Shown one piece after another: positions 1 to 11,971 of a DNA stretch of 41,479 nucleotides. Position numbers and translations under genes: made by a program. The stretch covers positions 1 to 41,479 of the forward strand of contig JADJOD010000038.1 of assembly GCA_016713985.1 (NCBI GenBank), given 5' to 3'. The DNA comes from Lewinellaceae bacterium. GTDB taxonomy: Bacteria; Bacteroidota; Bacteroidia; Chitinophagales; Saprospiraceae. The notes below the pieces were generated by a model that was given only the letters and a program-made list of their open reading frames with translations, made no database searches and was not told the DNA's origin. The number at the start of each line of letters is the position of its first letter. The first letter of the stretch is position 1.

Positions 1-930
1 ACACCGTTACGCAACTCGGCTGTACGCCGTTGTTTATATTGGCCGACAAGCCGCTGATGTTCGTTGAACTGTTGGTAAAGGCCGCAGGATTGCCGCCGCA
101 AGAAGGGTTGGTCTGCCCGACCGCGTTTGTCACGTTCACCGAGAAGGTGCAAGAGCCGTTCGCCCCGACGCTGCCGCCGCTCAGGGCGATGGTGGTGCTG
201 CCGGCCACCGCTGTCACTGTACCGCTGCATGAATTCACGACGCCGGGAACCGACGCCACCCGAAGGCCGCTCGGCAAGTTATCGGTGAAGGCCAACCCGG
301 TTTGAGCGATCGAACCGGCTGCCGTGTTGGTGATCGTAAAGGTCAGGGTCGTCGATGCCGCCGTCCGGGAAACCGTCCGGAGAGAACGATTTGGTCAGCA
401 CCGGCTGAGGCGCCACCGTTAATAAATAATCCTCTACATCACCATTCGGGGCTCCACCATCCGAACGTTCATCCACAGCCGCCGTCCCCATTGTCCATCA
501 GGGCATCGGTAGTAAGACGAACCCGCAGGTAGTGGCTCGTCAGGGAACCGCTTAGCGTCACGCCTGTCCAAGTCAGCACTTTCGAGCCGGCAAAACCATT
601 CGCCACGGTAGTTGATTGAAACTCACCCACTTCAAATTCGCCATCGCTGTCGAGGTCAATCCAAGCGTACAGCGTAGCCGTGCTGCCGGTGGTATTCAAC
701 AAGCCGTTGACCGTGATGCTAAAAGTTTGAGGGCCTCCTGTGGTTAAAGCCGGGAAAACAGAAACACCGTCTTCGTCATCCAATCCGGCCAGGTCGTCGC
801 CGTTGGCGGGAACGTGGGCACAGCAGCCACATCTGCATCCAGCAGCGCGCCGATACGAATATTGGTGCAATTCAGGATATGGGATGGCGTCCGTAACTGA
901 CTGGCGCATCACTATAATCAGTCTCCAATA
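1..930 (-). CDS. Secreted SBBP-type protein, segment 3 of 3: GEVED and DUF7933-like domains, 3' end outside the window
   Basis: C-terminal visible part of the same gene. The stretch DYSDAPVSYG, then GDDLAGLDDEDGV, then GDVEDYLLTV spaced over about 150 residues is the pattern of the GEVED domain of Bacteroidota surface proteins. It is followed by VLTKSFSPD, then FTDNLPSGLRVASVPG and a cysteine-containing strand with SVGANGSCTFSVNVT. This is the DUF7933/DUF11-like beta-sandwich found in long exported proteins. No stop codon is reached before position 1, so more domains and probably a sorting signal lie to the left. Indels near 885, 810, 480 and 370 break the frame, but each side keeps family residues. 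This could be a true pseudogene, but the clean domain continuity favours sequence error. Confidence 0.62.
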
Positions 931-2564
931 ATGACGTGAATGCTATAGAAAAAATGATGTGCGCATCATCACTCGGCGGGTCAACCGTATTGGATTTGGT
1001 TATGTCAAAACCGCCGGACGCAAGGGTAGGAGAATGGGTCGCGCTGTGCGTCGTCGTGCCGACATAGACGTTTGCCCCGTTTACCCACATGTGATTGGCG
1101 CCTCTCGGATTACCCGTATCGCCGAGGTAATCATCCTGATCTCCGCCGATATTGGTTCCGTATTGAAGGGGAGCGGTCAGGTCGGCTTTGAAACCAGCAA
1201 AGAAAATATCCAGACCGCCATTATTGGTAGCGTCATAAAAAGGTTCGCTGCCGATATTGACCGTTGGAATGGTGCCTTCTGTGGAGCCGAATACCAAAGA
1301 AAAGACTCCACTGTGCCATCGCACTTTGTTTGAGATACCACCTTGACATCACTGCCGATGTTGTCGCCGCCGCCCCCATAAAAAGTAGCAGTGTAGCCGG
1401 TGCTACCCGCAGCACTGACGGAACCAACGATGACATCCAGCGATCCGTTATGAGTGACATCGTAAGCGCCGACAGAGGTAGGAAATCCGCTTTCTGCGGA
1501 CCCTGTCCAATACAACGTGCTTCCGACAATTTCCACATCGTTGATGCGGTCGTCGTTGTTACCGCCAATTTCATCCAGATAATTAAAAGTCGTCCCTGTG
1601 CTGTTCAGGACGCCAATCAGACCATCCGTATCGCCATTGCTGTTCGAACCTCCCGCCGCGCCATTTACTTCGGTAAGCGTACCATTCGTATTATTTCCCA
1701 ATCCGACAAAAGCCACTCGTCCATCGGCAAATACTTCCAGGTCATTGAATGTTTCTTCTTCACCTCCGCCCACATAAGTGCCCCAGTCCAATACATTCAG
1801 GCTGCTGAATTTGGCAATAAACATTTCACTGCTGCCGCTATAGGTGAGATCCGCGCCAGTAACAATATAGTCAGGATTGCCCCCACCTCCTGCAGCGGGC
1901 AATGAAGCATTCACGGTCAGACCCACTACAAAGAGGTATTGCTCAACGCCCGGATCGAAGTGACACCGAACTCATCCGTGCCGGTACCTCCCAAATAAGT
2001 GGCGTAATGAAGTGTTCCAAGGTCGCGGGAAAAAACAGCCACGAAGCCGTCTCCCGAATTTCGTGTTCCGTCAAATGGAGAACCGGTCATGGGAAGGTTG
2101 ATGTCCGTCGAATATCCCCCGATAAACACCCGGTCGGTGGAAAGACTCAAGGCATAAGCGACCGCGCTCTCCGTACCCGAAACCGACCCCGGGCCGTAAA
2201 GGGTCAGGTCCACCAAATCGGTTCCGTTGCCGGTGATGCGGTAAACGATAGGCACGCGCGGCGTTGCGCCCACCCCGTCAAATCCGGTAATTGTGTTGAG
2301 ATACCCGTTGGCGTCGTAAGGCGCCGAACCCGTTGGAATATTGATATTGGTGGCGCCAGCGCAATACACCATGCCATCGGCGGGGTCCACTTGAACGGCA
2401 AAAAGATACTGGTCGAAGCCTGAATTGTTCCCTTCCATAAAAGTGCCCCAGCTCAAAGCAGGGTCAATCACCAATGGAAAACGGGGGTCAATTTGAGCCT
2501 GCGTCGCAAATGAAACGACTTTTTCGCCCGACTTGTTAAACGCAAACCTGGCCTGCACTTTGCC
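872..2564 (-). CDS. Secreted SBBP-type protein, segment 2 of 3: beta-propeller repeats
   Basis: Direct continuation of the preceding segment. The translation holds repeats of the SBBP/propeller type, such as ATYLGGTGTDEFG, WGTYVGGGEEETFND and NIGGDQDDYLGD, each with a Y-G-G-x-x-x-D core followed by a hydrophobic strand. The reading frame changes near 1925 (TTGTAGTGGG where TTGTATGTGGG would give LYVGL) and again near 1325 (an A run one base short). The pieces at 1926-2558, 1177-1926 and 872-1324 are therefore one propeller. Such propellers in Bacteroidota are usually parts of T9SS-exported surface proteins and are thought to bind ligands or form scaffolds; no catalytic residues can be named. 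The last piece ends in DYSDAPVSYG, the start of the next domain. Confidence 0.65.
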
Positions 2565-3351
2565 TTTGTCGTGACCTGATAGGATTCAGGAATGCTGAAT
2601 TTGACGTCCGGTAAACGCAGGCCGACGTTCAGGTTGCCTTTGTCATCTATGATGAGACCGTCTTGTCCTTCAAAGCGCATTTTCACTTTATTGTAATCAG
2701 CGCCTGCGTCCATCACCCAGTCGAATTCGAGCTGGCCATCCGAAGTGCTATACAAGCGAAGGTCAATGCCGGGATAAACATCTTCCAAAGTCATATCTTT
2801 GGCTGCTCTCACGTCGGACACCCAGCCGTTGGGGTCTTCTCCCAGGATATAGTTAAACTTCGTGCTGAAAGATTCGCCCAGCCGCAATTTCGGATTGAGA
2901 TTGGCGAAGTCCATATATATACTAAAGGTATGGGTGCCTTTGATGGCCCGCTCCTTGTCGGAGGCAGAACCAACCTGTTGAGCACCGCCATCTAAGGGCC
3001 GCCGCGCAATGAGCGTGTCGTCATTCGCCACGAAGCGAATCCTCCCACGCTCGATATACACCGAGCCTTTCACGCTCTCGTAATAATAGAGCACGTCGCT
3101 GTTGGCCACCTGCCCTTTGTTTTCCATGAAACGGAGCGTCTGCCCGTTTTCTTGAGCGTCTGCCTCACTTGCTCCTCCATCGGAATCTCCGATTTTGGCT
3201 GAGCTTGCGCAAAAGAGGCATTTATGCCAACTATTGTCAGGAGCGCAACCAGCGTACAAACTGATTTTGACACCAAGCCTGATGTGCGGGTTTTTGAAAA
3301 AACGCCGAGTGCGAGCGTGTTGAATACGGACGGAAGGGTAGCATTTTTCAT
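2565..3351 (-). CDS. Secreted SBBP-type protein, segment 1 of 3: signal peptide and DUF7948-like N-terminal domain
   Basis: N-terminal part of a large exported protein that continues through two further segments and off the left edge. I chose the ATG at 3351 because it opens a signal peptide (basic start, hydrophobic core VCTLVALLTIVGI, cleavage near SFAQA, about residue 48). The frame then shifts near 3148, where one A seems missing in an A run, and continues with RFMENKGQ, the usual opening of the DUF7948 domain that precedes SBBP-repeat propellers. The domain carries YPGIDLRLY and DWVMDAGADY, typical of that family. A second one-base loss at 2562-2564 (GCC where GCCC restores VQARFAFN) ends this segment. 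The role is probably cell-surface or extracellular; no enzyme motif is visible. The naming of the domain rests on remembered family patterns, not on a search. Confidence 0.72.
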
Positions 3352-4609
3352 GGAGGCAAAGAATTTGAAATGAGAGGAGTTGGAGTTGGATTTCGTATCC
3401 AGATTGGCGTGGCAAAATACTGATACCGTCGTCGTGGTGGAGACGATGGGCAAATGAGCATTCACCTTTTTTTGTGCGGGAGTGTATATTTTGGAGCCAT
3501 GCGCAAGGGTTTAGTTGGCAAAAAAATGCTGACGGCGCAGCGTGGCCGACGGAACAATAAAAAAATGGGAAAGCGAACGCCGTCCACGCTATAACCAAGC
3601 AGCCGACAACGCGGTGTTACACGCACACCGGGTGCCGATCACTCGAGGCCTGTTACGAAAAAACAAGGAAGATTTCCCAGCGAAGGGGGTCGGGTAAGCT
3701 TTCTTAGTGATAAAGATGGTCAACCGATTTGAAAAACACCGTTCAGGGATTTGCAGGAACGGCTCGTCGGTCTTCGCCGGATTAAAAAAAGGTAACAAAA
3801 ACAAAGAATTCAGAAAAACAGAGCAATTGATTATCAATAATATATGATCTGTTCTTCTTTAAAAGCCGCTTTCAGGCCGGGTAACAAATTGCGTTGATTT
3901 GATTCTTTGGCCCGGTGAAAAAGCGAATATGTTTGTGCCACATTTTAATCTGCAGGATTTCCCGGTTCATGTGAGCAGTTCTTTCAAAAAATTCGCCGGT
4001 TTTGCCGCTTCAAATCCTGTTTCGGGGTGCTCAAACGGCACAAAAAGGTATCCGTCAGCGCGTAACCAAACGCTAACCGGTAAAATCGGGATGCAGAAAA
4101 AGGAGAGGGAGGTTTGCCGTTGAAACACGGCAATTTGCTAACAGCCCATCACGGGTTCAGCAAGACATTCAGATGTCTTTTTCACTCTCATCAGATTATG
4201 ATTATACGGTAGGAATAAAAGGGGCCCAGGATTAGGTAAAACTATTCGGCAGCAAAGAAACAAAAATCTTGCGAACCCAATATTAAATGCGTATAATAAA
4301 AACACGAATGTATGTTTTTATTGTTTTTACAGCAATTTTCCTGCCTGTTTGTCCAAAAACAGGTATGTAGAAAAAAATAAATGCTTCCGCCTTGTTTTTT
4401 CGTCAAAAACACCTGCTTTTACCCCGGATGTTTCTTGTTATTTGCCGGAATATTTTTGCAAAAGTCGGCGACTTCTCAACAAACCGGTAGCTTTGGAGAC
4501 CTCACAATCGTGTCATCCGGGCTAAAAATTGTCCGGGTAATCCACCGGGCGCCTCAAAAGCGCCGGACGGCAGACCTTTTGCGGCCTCGGACACATGGAG
4601 CGTTGGTGC
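3352..4609. other. 1.26 kb AT-rich intergenic region, no gene recognised
   Basis: Separates the left-edge secreted gene from the small membrane protein gene, both on the minus strand. The open frames here are short, lack family motifs and have atypical composition, so I do not call them. Composition is clearly more AT-rich than the flanking genes. Two hairpins are listed separately (4295-4363). A GC-rich stem, GGCGC at 4548-4552 with GCGCC at 4560-4564, lies 46 bases past the stop of the gene at 4610-4876. It has no T run directly after it, so it is only a weak terminator candidate. I saw no tRNA, rRNA or known riboswitch pattern. The part nearest 3352 must hold the promoter of the left-edge gene, but no clean TAnnTTTG box was found. 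Confidence 0.5.
4295..4363. repeat. Two neighbouring inverted repeats in the intergenic region
   Basis: The first is a perfect 10-bp inverted repeat, AATAAAAACA (4295-4304) with TGTTTTTATT (4313-4322), loop of 8. The second is a perfect 7-bp inverted repeat, CCTGTTT (4344-4350) with AAACAGG (4357-4363), loop of 6. The first could act as a weak bidirectional terminator because its arms supply A and T runs. The second lacks a T run on either strand. Function is inferred only from symmetry. Confidence 0.4.
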
Positions 4610-4876
4610 TCAAACGCCCTCTTCTTTCCGGAATTTTTTCATCAGATAGTTCACACTCACCATAACGACTAATCCGATCAGGTAGGAGGTTAAAAACATC
4701 AGCCACTCGTAGTCGTCCTTACGAACGGCTTCCCGTTTGGCGGCGAGCCCCCACAGGTTGCCGATGCCTTTTTTGACAAAAAATGTGGACACGAGTGTGG
4801 AAGCCGAGAGGCCGGCCAGGTAACCGACGGCGAGATTGGTGGCTTCGCCGATGAGAAAGTGTTTAAATTTTGACAT
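4610..4876 (-). CDS. Small two-helix membrane protein of unknown function
   Basis: An 88-residue protein with two predicted membrane segments. The first, around residues 13-33, is glycine-rich (NLAVGYLAGLSASTLVSTFF); the second, around residues 59-79, reads LMFLTSYLIGLVVMVSVNYL. A basic, charged middle (AAKREAVRKDD) lies between them and the tail is KKFRKEEGV. Both ends are probably on the same side of the inner membrane. I do not recognise the family. The gene starts 34 bases after the stop of the giant metalloprotease gene on the same strand, so it could be co-transcribed with it, but no functional link is shown. The frame is intact and the ATG at 4876 is the only reasonable start. Confidence 0.7.
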   Translation of the reverse strand: MSKFKHFLIGEATNLAVGYLAGLSASTLVSTFFVKKGIGNLWGLAAKREAVRKDDYEWLMFLTSYLIGLVVMVSVNYLMKKFRKEEGV

Positions 4877-4910
4877 AATGTGTTCGGAACAAAAGAGTTA
4901 TTCTTCCATA

Positions 4911-7900
4911 CTATCGCATCAAAGTTACGTCGCCGTACTTCGTTATTGTAGTTCCGTCCGGGAATTCAAATTCGGCCACCCACACCAGCACGGAAGGGCC
5001 CAGGTCTTTACCCCGGTAACGCCCGTCCCAGCCGAGTGACTCTGTGTTGAGCGGAAAATCCGTCCGTTCAAAAAGTAGTTCGCCCCAGCGGTCGTAAATG
5101 CGCAAATAACGCACTTTTGAGATACAATCCGGCCCGAGCAGGTAAAACCGGTCGTTGAGGCCGTCGTCGTTTGGAGAAAAGATATTCGGAACGTAGGGCT
5201 GCCCGCAAGGCAATACCACGATGGCCGAAGAGTCGGCAGCCGTACAGCCGTTCGCATCGGTAATACTCACCTGAAAAGACAGGGTGCCCAATGGATCAGC
5301 CCAGGGCGACGGGCAATCGTAACAACTCAACCAATCGGGCAGCGGCAAGGGCGTCCATTGCCAGGTAAACGGAGCTATTCCGCTAAATGCAGGGGCCAAT
5401 AATATCGAATCTCCAAGCACAATCGTATCAATACCAGGCAGTTGCACAATCGGAGCCGGAAACGAAACTACCTGCACCACCACCGTCGAATCGCAGCCGC
5501 CCGGTCCGCCCGGAAACTGAAATGCCTGCGTTGTACCTGCCGCCACTTCCACCCCGTTGTAGACGGCAGATTCGCCGGGGCAAGCGGCTAAAACCAACTG
5601 GGTCAGCACCGTATCCAGCACCCGGACGAGCACCTGTACCACGGAATCACAGCCGTTGCCTGCGGTATAGGTAAGTTGAAGCAGCGTATCCGCGCTGACC
5701 GGCACACCCTGAACCGCCAGGGTATCTCCCCGGCAAACAAACAATTCCACCACTTCTAACACGGGTTCGAGGCCGGTCACCGTCACGGTAATGATCGAGT
5801 CGCAGCCGCCCGTCGTTACAATATGAATAAGCACCGTGGTATCCGCTCCAAGTTCATGACCCAGGATAAAAAGGCTTTCGTTTGTACAAACTGCCGTATC
5901 GAGGCTGGCAAAAATGGTATCCGTTGTGACCTGCAGGGTGATGGTATCTGCGGACAGGCAGCCTTCCCCGGTTTGTGCAATGACAATATAGGTAACCTGT
6001 GCCGTGACGGTGGCGATGACGGTTTTGCAGGTATCGCAATCGAGGCCGGCGGAAGGCAACCATCGCCAGCTGTCGAACAAATCCGGCCGCGTAAATGCGA
6101 CCGAAGTACCCAGGCATACCAACGGGTCGGGGCCGAGGTTCAGGGCCGTGAGGGGCAGTACCGAAATAAGTACCGTATCCGATTGTTTGTTGCCACAAAC
6201 ATCCCAGGTGTCCACCCAGTATTTTCCCGGTAAAAAAGCGGTCAGCGTGGAATCGGCCGAGCCGTCGTTCCAGCGGTATTTTTGAAAGCCGGGGCCTGCA
6301 CTCAGCACAATTACTCCGTTGTCGCAGACAAAAATATCGGGCCCCAGATCAAGTGCAGGCGGTTGATTGTCAACAAGATGTACTGTCAGTGTGTCCACAC
6401 CCGTGCTGCATTCCGAATACGCGGCGGCGATCAGTGTGGCAGTTCCCGGCTGGGAAAAAGCAACTTCGATCTGATTGTTTGACCGGGCAACAATAATACC
6501 CGAGCCATTCAGCGACCATTGTACGGAATCCAGCGCACACAGGTCGTCGATGCCGAGCTGGAATACCACAACAGCGGGTAACTGGCACACCGTATCCGGG
6601 CCCGAAATATCCGCCTGCAGGGATTGGGGCAAAAAATCCTGGGGAAAAGACGGCAAACCCAGGTTGGCGCCTCCCGGCGACAAAATCACGCCGCCTTGCT
6701 GGTACTGGCTGCCAGGGCCCGCAACATTGGGTTTGTGGATAACTCCCAAACCCGCAGTAAACTGGAGCGGGAAGGTGTTGGTGACATAAATTTTGTTGTT
6801 CGGCGCGCGTTGCAGTTGACCGAAACGGTATTGATCGGGAAATTCCGCCAGGATTTCGGCCGAAGCCAGAATCGCCGCACCGTCTCCCGCCGCCAGGTCA
6901 AATTGCCGGATACACGACGGCGCGATCAGGTTGGTGAGGTAAAGCAATTTGCCGTCGGGTGAAAATTCCGTGCCGTACGCCCCGCTGAGCAGGGGGGCGG
7001 AGACGGTGACGGCGTTGGCGAGTTGACCCGTGTTGTTGTCAAAATCAAAAATTTCAAATCCGCCGGTCTGGAACAGGGTATTGACCACTTTTTTCCCGTT
7101 CGGACTGAATTTCAAACAGCCGATTGTATTGGGCGAAGCCGTTGAACCCGGGGTGCCGATGTCAGTGGTCACTTCGGCGCCGAGCCCCGCTGCCGTGAGC
7201 GGATAAGCCCGGAAGCGGTTGTTGCCGCGTTCTTTCACCAGTATCCACCAGTCTTTTCCATTGCAATGGCGTGTCGCCGTTATTTTTTCGGTAAACAGGT
7301 TTTGCGGCAGCAGGTTGATGTTCTTCTCCCCTGCCGGCACATCGCCGAAGCCGCCTTGCAGCGACATTTCCACCACCGAGTAAGATAAACCCTTGCCTGT
7401 GAACAGGTTGTCAAAACTGTTGGGGGTAAAAACATAAAAACGCCCCGGGTTGCCGGGCTCCGGAAGTATCAAAGTCTGGGTAGAGGAAGCATGGCCGTCG
7501 AGGTTGCCGCCGTTGGGCATCGGCTGGTGGTTGCGGTTGTACAGGGTTTGGGCATCCGTGTAAAACAACAGGTTGCCAAGTATATCGGTGGCTACGGAAG
7601 AGGCTTCGCGGCTGAAAGTGACCCCGTCGGTGAGTACGGCCGGCGGGTCGGTGGAAAAATCGAGCCCCGCGCCGTCGCCGAAGTACCAGAACCGCGCCTG
7701 CTGGCCGTCGCAGGTATTGCAATCACAATCGGCGTCGAGGCAATCGAAAAGGCCGTCGCCGTCGTCGTCGATGCCGTTGGTGCAAATTTCCTGATTGCAA
7801 CTTTGATTACAGATATCCTCGGGATCGAGGTTACGGGGCTGCGGCGCGACGTTGCGCGGGTTTTGCACGATCGGGCTGGGGTACTGGACCAGGGTGACGG

Positions 7901-8175
7901 GGTATAAAACCGGGTTGAAGGGCTGCTCCGTCACAACCAAATCCAGCGGCTGGGTGCAGTTGCCACCTACGAGGCCGTCGTCAAGTTTTATCTTGGCCAG
8001 CGCGATGTCGGAAGTCGCGTAACCGGCCGCGAAATAGAGGTAGTCATTCGAGGTGGCCATAAATTTTTCGCCGCGGAGCACCGTCATATCGCGGTAGTCT
8101 CTGGCCCAGACCAGGTTGCCGTTTTTGTCGATCCGGATCAGGTAGAGACTCAGGGGGCTGGTCGATGGCCTGATT
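4911..8175 (-). CDS. Giant secreted M43 metalloprotease, segment 3 of 3: propeller, Ig-like domains and T9SS type B C-terminal domain
   Basis: C-terminal half of a protein of about 2,320 residues. After RIDKNGNLVWARDYRD, which completes a propeller repeat begun in segment 2, there is a calcium-loop-like linker (NGIDDDGDGLFDCLDADC). A second propeller-like region follows (FWYFGDGAGLDFS, then FSPNGKKVV and FSPDGKLLYLTN repeats), then Ig/PKD-like sandwiches. The end is the 'gliding motility-associated' C-terminal domain: VPNIFSPNDDGLND, RIYDRWGELLFE, GWDGRYRGKD, then a short tail. That domain is the export and surface-attachment signal of the type IX system. One missing base near 8175 separates this segment from segment 2; inserting a base gives a continuous protein. 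The stop is the TAG at 4911. Confidence 0.8.
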
Positions 8176-10880
8176 AACGGCCAGGATCGTAGCCGTCCGC
8201 AACGGACACAATACTTTTGAGCAATACTTCCGGGGAACCCGCAATCGTGTACAACTTCGACCAGATCATGTTGCCGTTCAGGTCGGATTTGCTCACTGCA
8301 AATTGGTCCGTAAACGCGTCGTCGCCGTTAAAGTCTCCGTAGTAGATCGTCACCATATGGCCGGCATCGATCACAAAGTCCGTGGCATAATTGCGCGCCT
8401 GGTCCTGCGGGCCGAAAAAGGCCATCCGCGACCAGAGTTCGTTGCCCGAAAGGTCGAAGCAACCGAGACTGCCCCGCATACCGGAGAAATCGTTTCCATA
8501 AGTATACCTTCCGGCCGTGTAAATTTTCCCGTTAAATACCTGCGCCTCAATTATCCCTTCCGAACTGCCCAGAGAGAACCCGGTTTTTATACCCGCGTAT
8601 TGCCCCGTATTCCGGTCTATTTCAACCAGATGTGCATCGTCGAAACTTCCGGGCACGGGTGATGAGTGGTAAGAATTGAAGGCGATAAAATTGCCGCCGG
8701 GTGATTTTTCCACGAGCGCAAAATAATAGGTTTGCGGATTGGCCGGGTTTTCAAAAGCCCAAAGCACCTGGTCCGCCGAAGGGCTGTACCTGAACGTAAA
8801 CCCATGCAGCAACCCACCTGCGCTGAACATCCCGCAACCCGCAAGATTCCCGTCGCTGTCCTGGATGAGTTGGCTGATGCGTTCGCCGGCGCCGGATGTA
8901 AATTTGAATGTCCGTGTCCACAGGATCACCCCGGCGGGGGTCATTTCTAAGAGCAGGGTGCTGTCGCCCCGGTATCCGCTCACGAAAAAATTGCCGTTGG
9001 ACGCCCGGATGAGGTTGGTGCTGCCTTCATCGAGGGCGCCCGGAATACCGGCCGTTTTGATCCAGGTATTTTCACATCCGGTCTGTTGTACGCAGTCGGG
9101 CGCACAGGGCACGTATTCAACAAGTGACAGGTCGCCGACCGCCAGGCCGGCATTGATCAGGGGCGGCGGCGGCAACGTAACAATCGTTCCGGGTGAAACA
9201 ACAGGTTGTGCCGGTTCTGTCGTAATCGTATGGGTAAAATCGGGACATTGGCCGGTGGCACCCGCTTCGTCGGTTTTGAGCAGCCAGACATCCCTGGAGC
9301 CGCCATTGGTAGTATATCCGGCAAAAATGTATCCGTCCGGGGTAAAATCGACCGATAATATTCTTCCCGCTCCCGGTCCGCCGTAAATACGCGACCATTC
9401 TACATTGCCGTTCGGGCCGGTTTTCAAAATAAGCGGGGTGTTCGATCCGATCGTGGCGGGGTCGTTGCCGGCGAATACAAAACCGCCGTCGTCGGTTTGC
9501 ACGGCCCCGACGATGCCAAAATCGATATCCTGGTCGCTGCGAATCACCTGCGACCATTCCAGGGCGCCATCCGCAGATAGTTTGATCAGCCAGGCGTCGT
9601 CCAGGTAAATATTACCCGCCGGGTCATTCCAACCGGAAGTGGCGCCGATGGCCATCAGGCCGCCGTCGGAGCTCGGAAAAATTTCCGTCAGCCATTCATT
9701 CTCAATCGAGCCGTAAGCGTTTACCCATAACAAGGCGCCGGAGGAATTGAAGCGCATAACCATGCCGTCGTGGATGCTGAAAAGGTTGAGACCGAATGAG
9801 CTGGTAAAACCCACTGCCGCAATATCACCGTTGGGCAATTCCCGGATACTTTGCAAAAAATCGATATAACTGCCTTCGTACAAATTCGACCAGAGGGTGT
9901 TCCCGTTCAGATCCAGTTTGGTCAGGATGCAGGTAAATCCATAGGTGTTGTTGGTGTGTATGGCTCCGCACAACAATAAATTCCCATCCTGGGTCTGGAT
10001 GATGTCCGTGTAAACATTCGCCACATCGATGGTATTCATGGTCTTTTGCCACAGGAGCATACCATCCGGTGCAAAACGCGCTACCAGGGGGCGCGGGCCA
10101 TTCGGGCCCGGGTTATCACCGATCAGCGCCCAGCCGCCGTCGGTCAGCGCCAGCAGTTGGCGGATACCGTCGGCTCCGGGGCCGCCGTAGTGTTTTTGCA
10201 TCAGGGTGGCGCCATCCGGGGCGGTTTTCAGCAGGTAAATATCCGTGGCGTTATCGGGCATCATCGTGACGCCGCCGGTCAAAATATTGCCGTCCGCCAG
10301 CATAACCGTGTAATATGCAGCGTTGTCGTTGGCGTCGCCCCAGGTTTTTTGAAACGTTACGCTGGAGCAGGTGTCCTGAACAGAGATATAAATGACCTTC
10401 GATTTTTCACAAAAGCCGTTTCCGGCGATCAGCCGGATGGTATAAACACCCACAGCGGTTGGGGTAAAACCGGTAAAGGACGGGCCCTGGGAAACGCCGT
10501 TTAAAAACCACTCGAATTGTGATGCATTCTGGCTTTGGTTGGTCAATATCACCGTCTCGCCAAGCGCCGGGTTCAGGTTGCCGGCAGAAAAATCGGCGAT
10601 CACGGGGCAAATAACGTTGATAATCAACTGATAATCATCCCCGAAACAAGCCGCCGGATCATTCGGATCTGCCGTCAGTGATATGGTATAGGTGCCTGTT
10701 GAAGAAAAGGTATAGGAAGCATCGACGGCGTTGGAAAACGGTGTGCCGTCAATCCGCCAGGTATAGCCGGAAGCGTTGATGCTGCCGTTGGTAAAAACGA
10801 CGTTTTGCCCGACGTTAACAGCGGTCGCCGAAGCGGTAAAAAAAGCGGTCACGGGAGTGGTGCACAACGCTTCTGAGCTT
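8176..10880 (-). CDS. Giant secreted M43 metalloprotease, segment 2 of 3: two PKD domains and a delta-60/propeller-like repeat region
   Basis: Middle part of the same polypeptide. It opens with two PKD-type beta-sandwiches. The first runs from TPVTAFFTASATAVNVGQ to a strand ending YTFSSTGTYTISL. The second runs from CPVIADFSAGNLNPALGE to FTPTAVGVYTIRL. A long run of repeats follows with the pattern LxxLxxDGxxLWxxxYGG, for example GNTLWSNLYEG, GALEWSQVIRS and GNVEWSRIYGGPGAGR. This is a propeller that also appears in other T9SS cargo. These regions probably hold the protease on a substrate or at the cell surface. The junction with segment 1 near 10880 needs one base removed (or two added) to give ALCTTPVTAFF. 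The segment has no catalytic motif of its own. Confidence 0.78.
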
Positions 10881-11867
10881 TGATTCGAGCAGACTTTGGC
10901 GGACGTTTTCGATGTGCCAGCGCATGCGGTCGCTTTGGCCGGCGGTAAAATCGTTGAAGCAATAAAAATCCGTATAATCCATAAAATTAAGGATCATATC
11001 GGGCTCGTCGGCGGGCAAACCCGACTGCGCATCGGTGCTGCATGTATTTACTACCTGGTCGCAGGGCACCCAAAGCGTACTTTGATCGGGCGGCGTGTCA
11101 CAAACCCGGTCGCCGTCGGTCAGGCAATCATCGTTCTGACAGCCCCCTTCAAAGGTGTGGTATAATCCCAGATAATGCCCCATTTCATGTGCAAGTACCC
11201 CCGTATTGCCGGCGGAAGAACCCAGAAATTTCGATTCCATCACAATACCGTCTTCCGGGCTCCCGTGCGAGGAAGGGAAATAGGCATACCCGGCCACACT
11301 GCAACCGTTGTTCAGCCGGCAGATTTCCCGGACCAGCCAGATATTGATGTATTCGGTTGGTGGCCAGCGATTTATGTCTTTTAGGCTGATATCGTCGAGT
11401 TCAATGGTCATTTGGGTCAGCGGGTTTTGATCCCGGGTAATACCGGAACTCAGTTGCCCGTCAGGCGCGCGTTTGGCGAGGCAAAACTGAATCATGGTGT
11501 TTGTTCCGCTGCCCTGATCGTAATACGCGGAATTGGCGAAGGCCTCGTTCAACTGCTGAATACCCGCCAGCACCTGCGCATCCGGAATGTTTTCGGCGCC
11601 GTTGTCGTGAATGATGTGTACCACCACCGGCAGCGTCACCACCGCCATTGCTTTGTTGGAGGCGCCGGCGGATTTGTTTTTATAAAAATGATAAATCTGC
11701 TGCTCGTGTTGCAACTGCTCTTGTTGCCACGCGGGGTTTTGCATGGCTGACAAACGGACCAGGTCGCTACCGCAAAAATCAAGGTCGGTTTGCGCGTTCA
11801 GGCATACAACACAAAGATGAAAAGAAATAAACGCAGCGATTCGCGAGGGGGAAAATATCTGGCGCAT
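10880..11867 (-). CDS. Giant secreted M43 metalloprotease, segment 1 of 3: signal peptide and pappalysin-type zinc protease domain
   Basis: Likely a secreted zinc endopeptidase of family M43 (pappalysin/ulilysin group). The ATG at 11867 is chosen because it begins a signal peptide, MRQIFSPSRIAAFISFHLCV, cleaved near CLNAQ. The zinc site is HEMGHYLGLYH at about residues 227-237, with three histidines (227, 231, 237) and the catalytic Glu 228. It is followed by the cysteine-rich loop CQNDDC...CDTPPD and the Met-turn NFMDY, all hallmarks of the family. A propeptide of about 90 residues precedes VVVHIIHDNG, the first strand of the fold. The gene begins 105 bases after the stop of the hybrid sensor-regulator on the same strand, so joint control is possible. 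Substrate is unknown. Confidence 0.88.
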
Positions 11868-11971
11868 GTGGAAAAGCCCGGGAGGTTGAGTCCATCCCAA
11901 GCCCATTCGCAAATCAACAGAAATTAACCACTCTTTGCAAGCGGCAATTGATAATTGTGTATTTTGGATGT

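Noticed and set aside
3589..3837. An 82-codon open frame on the minus strand
   Set aside because: It lies in the AT-rich intergenic region and has no homology I can recognise. Its hydrophobic start followed by scattered basic residues looks like chance.
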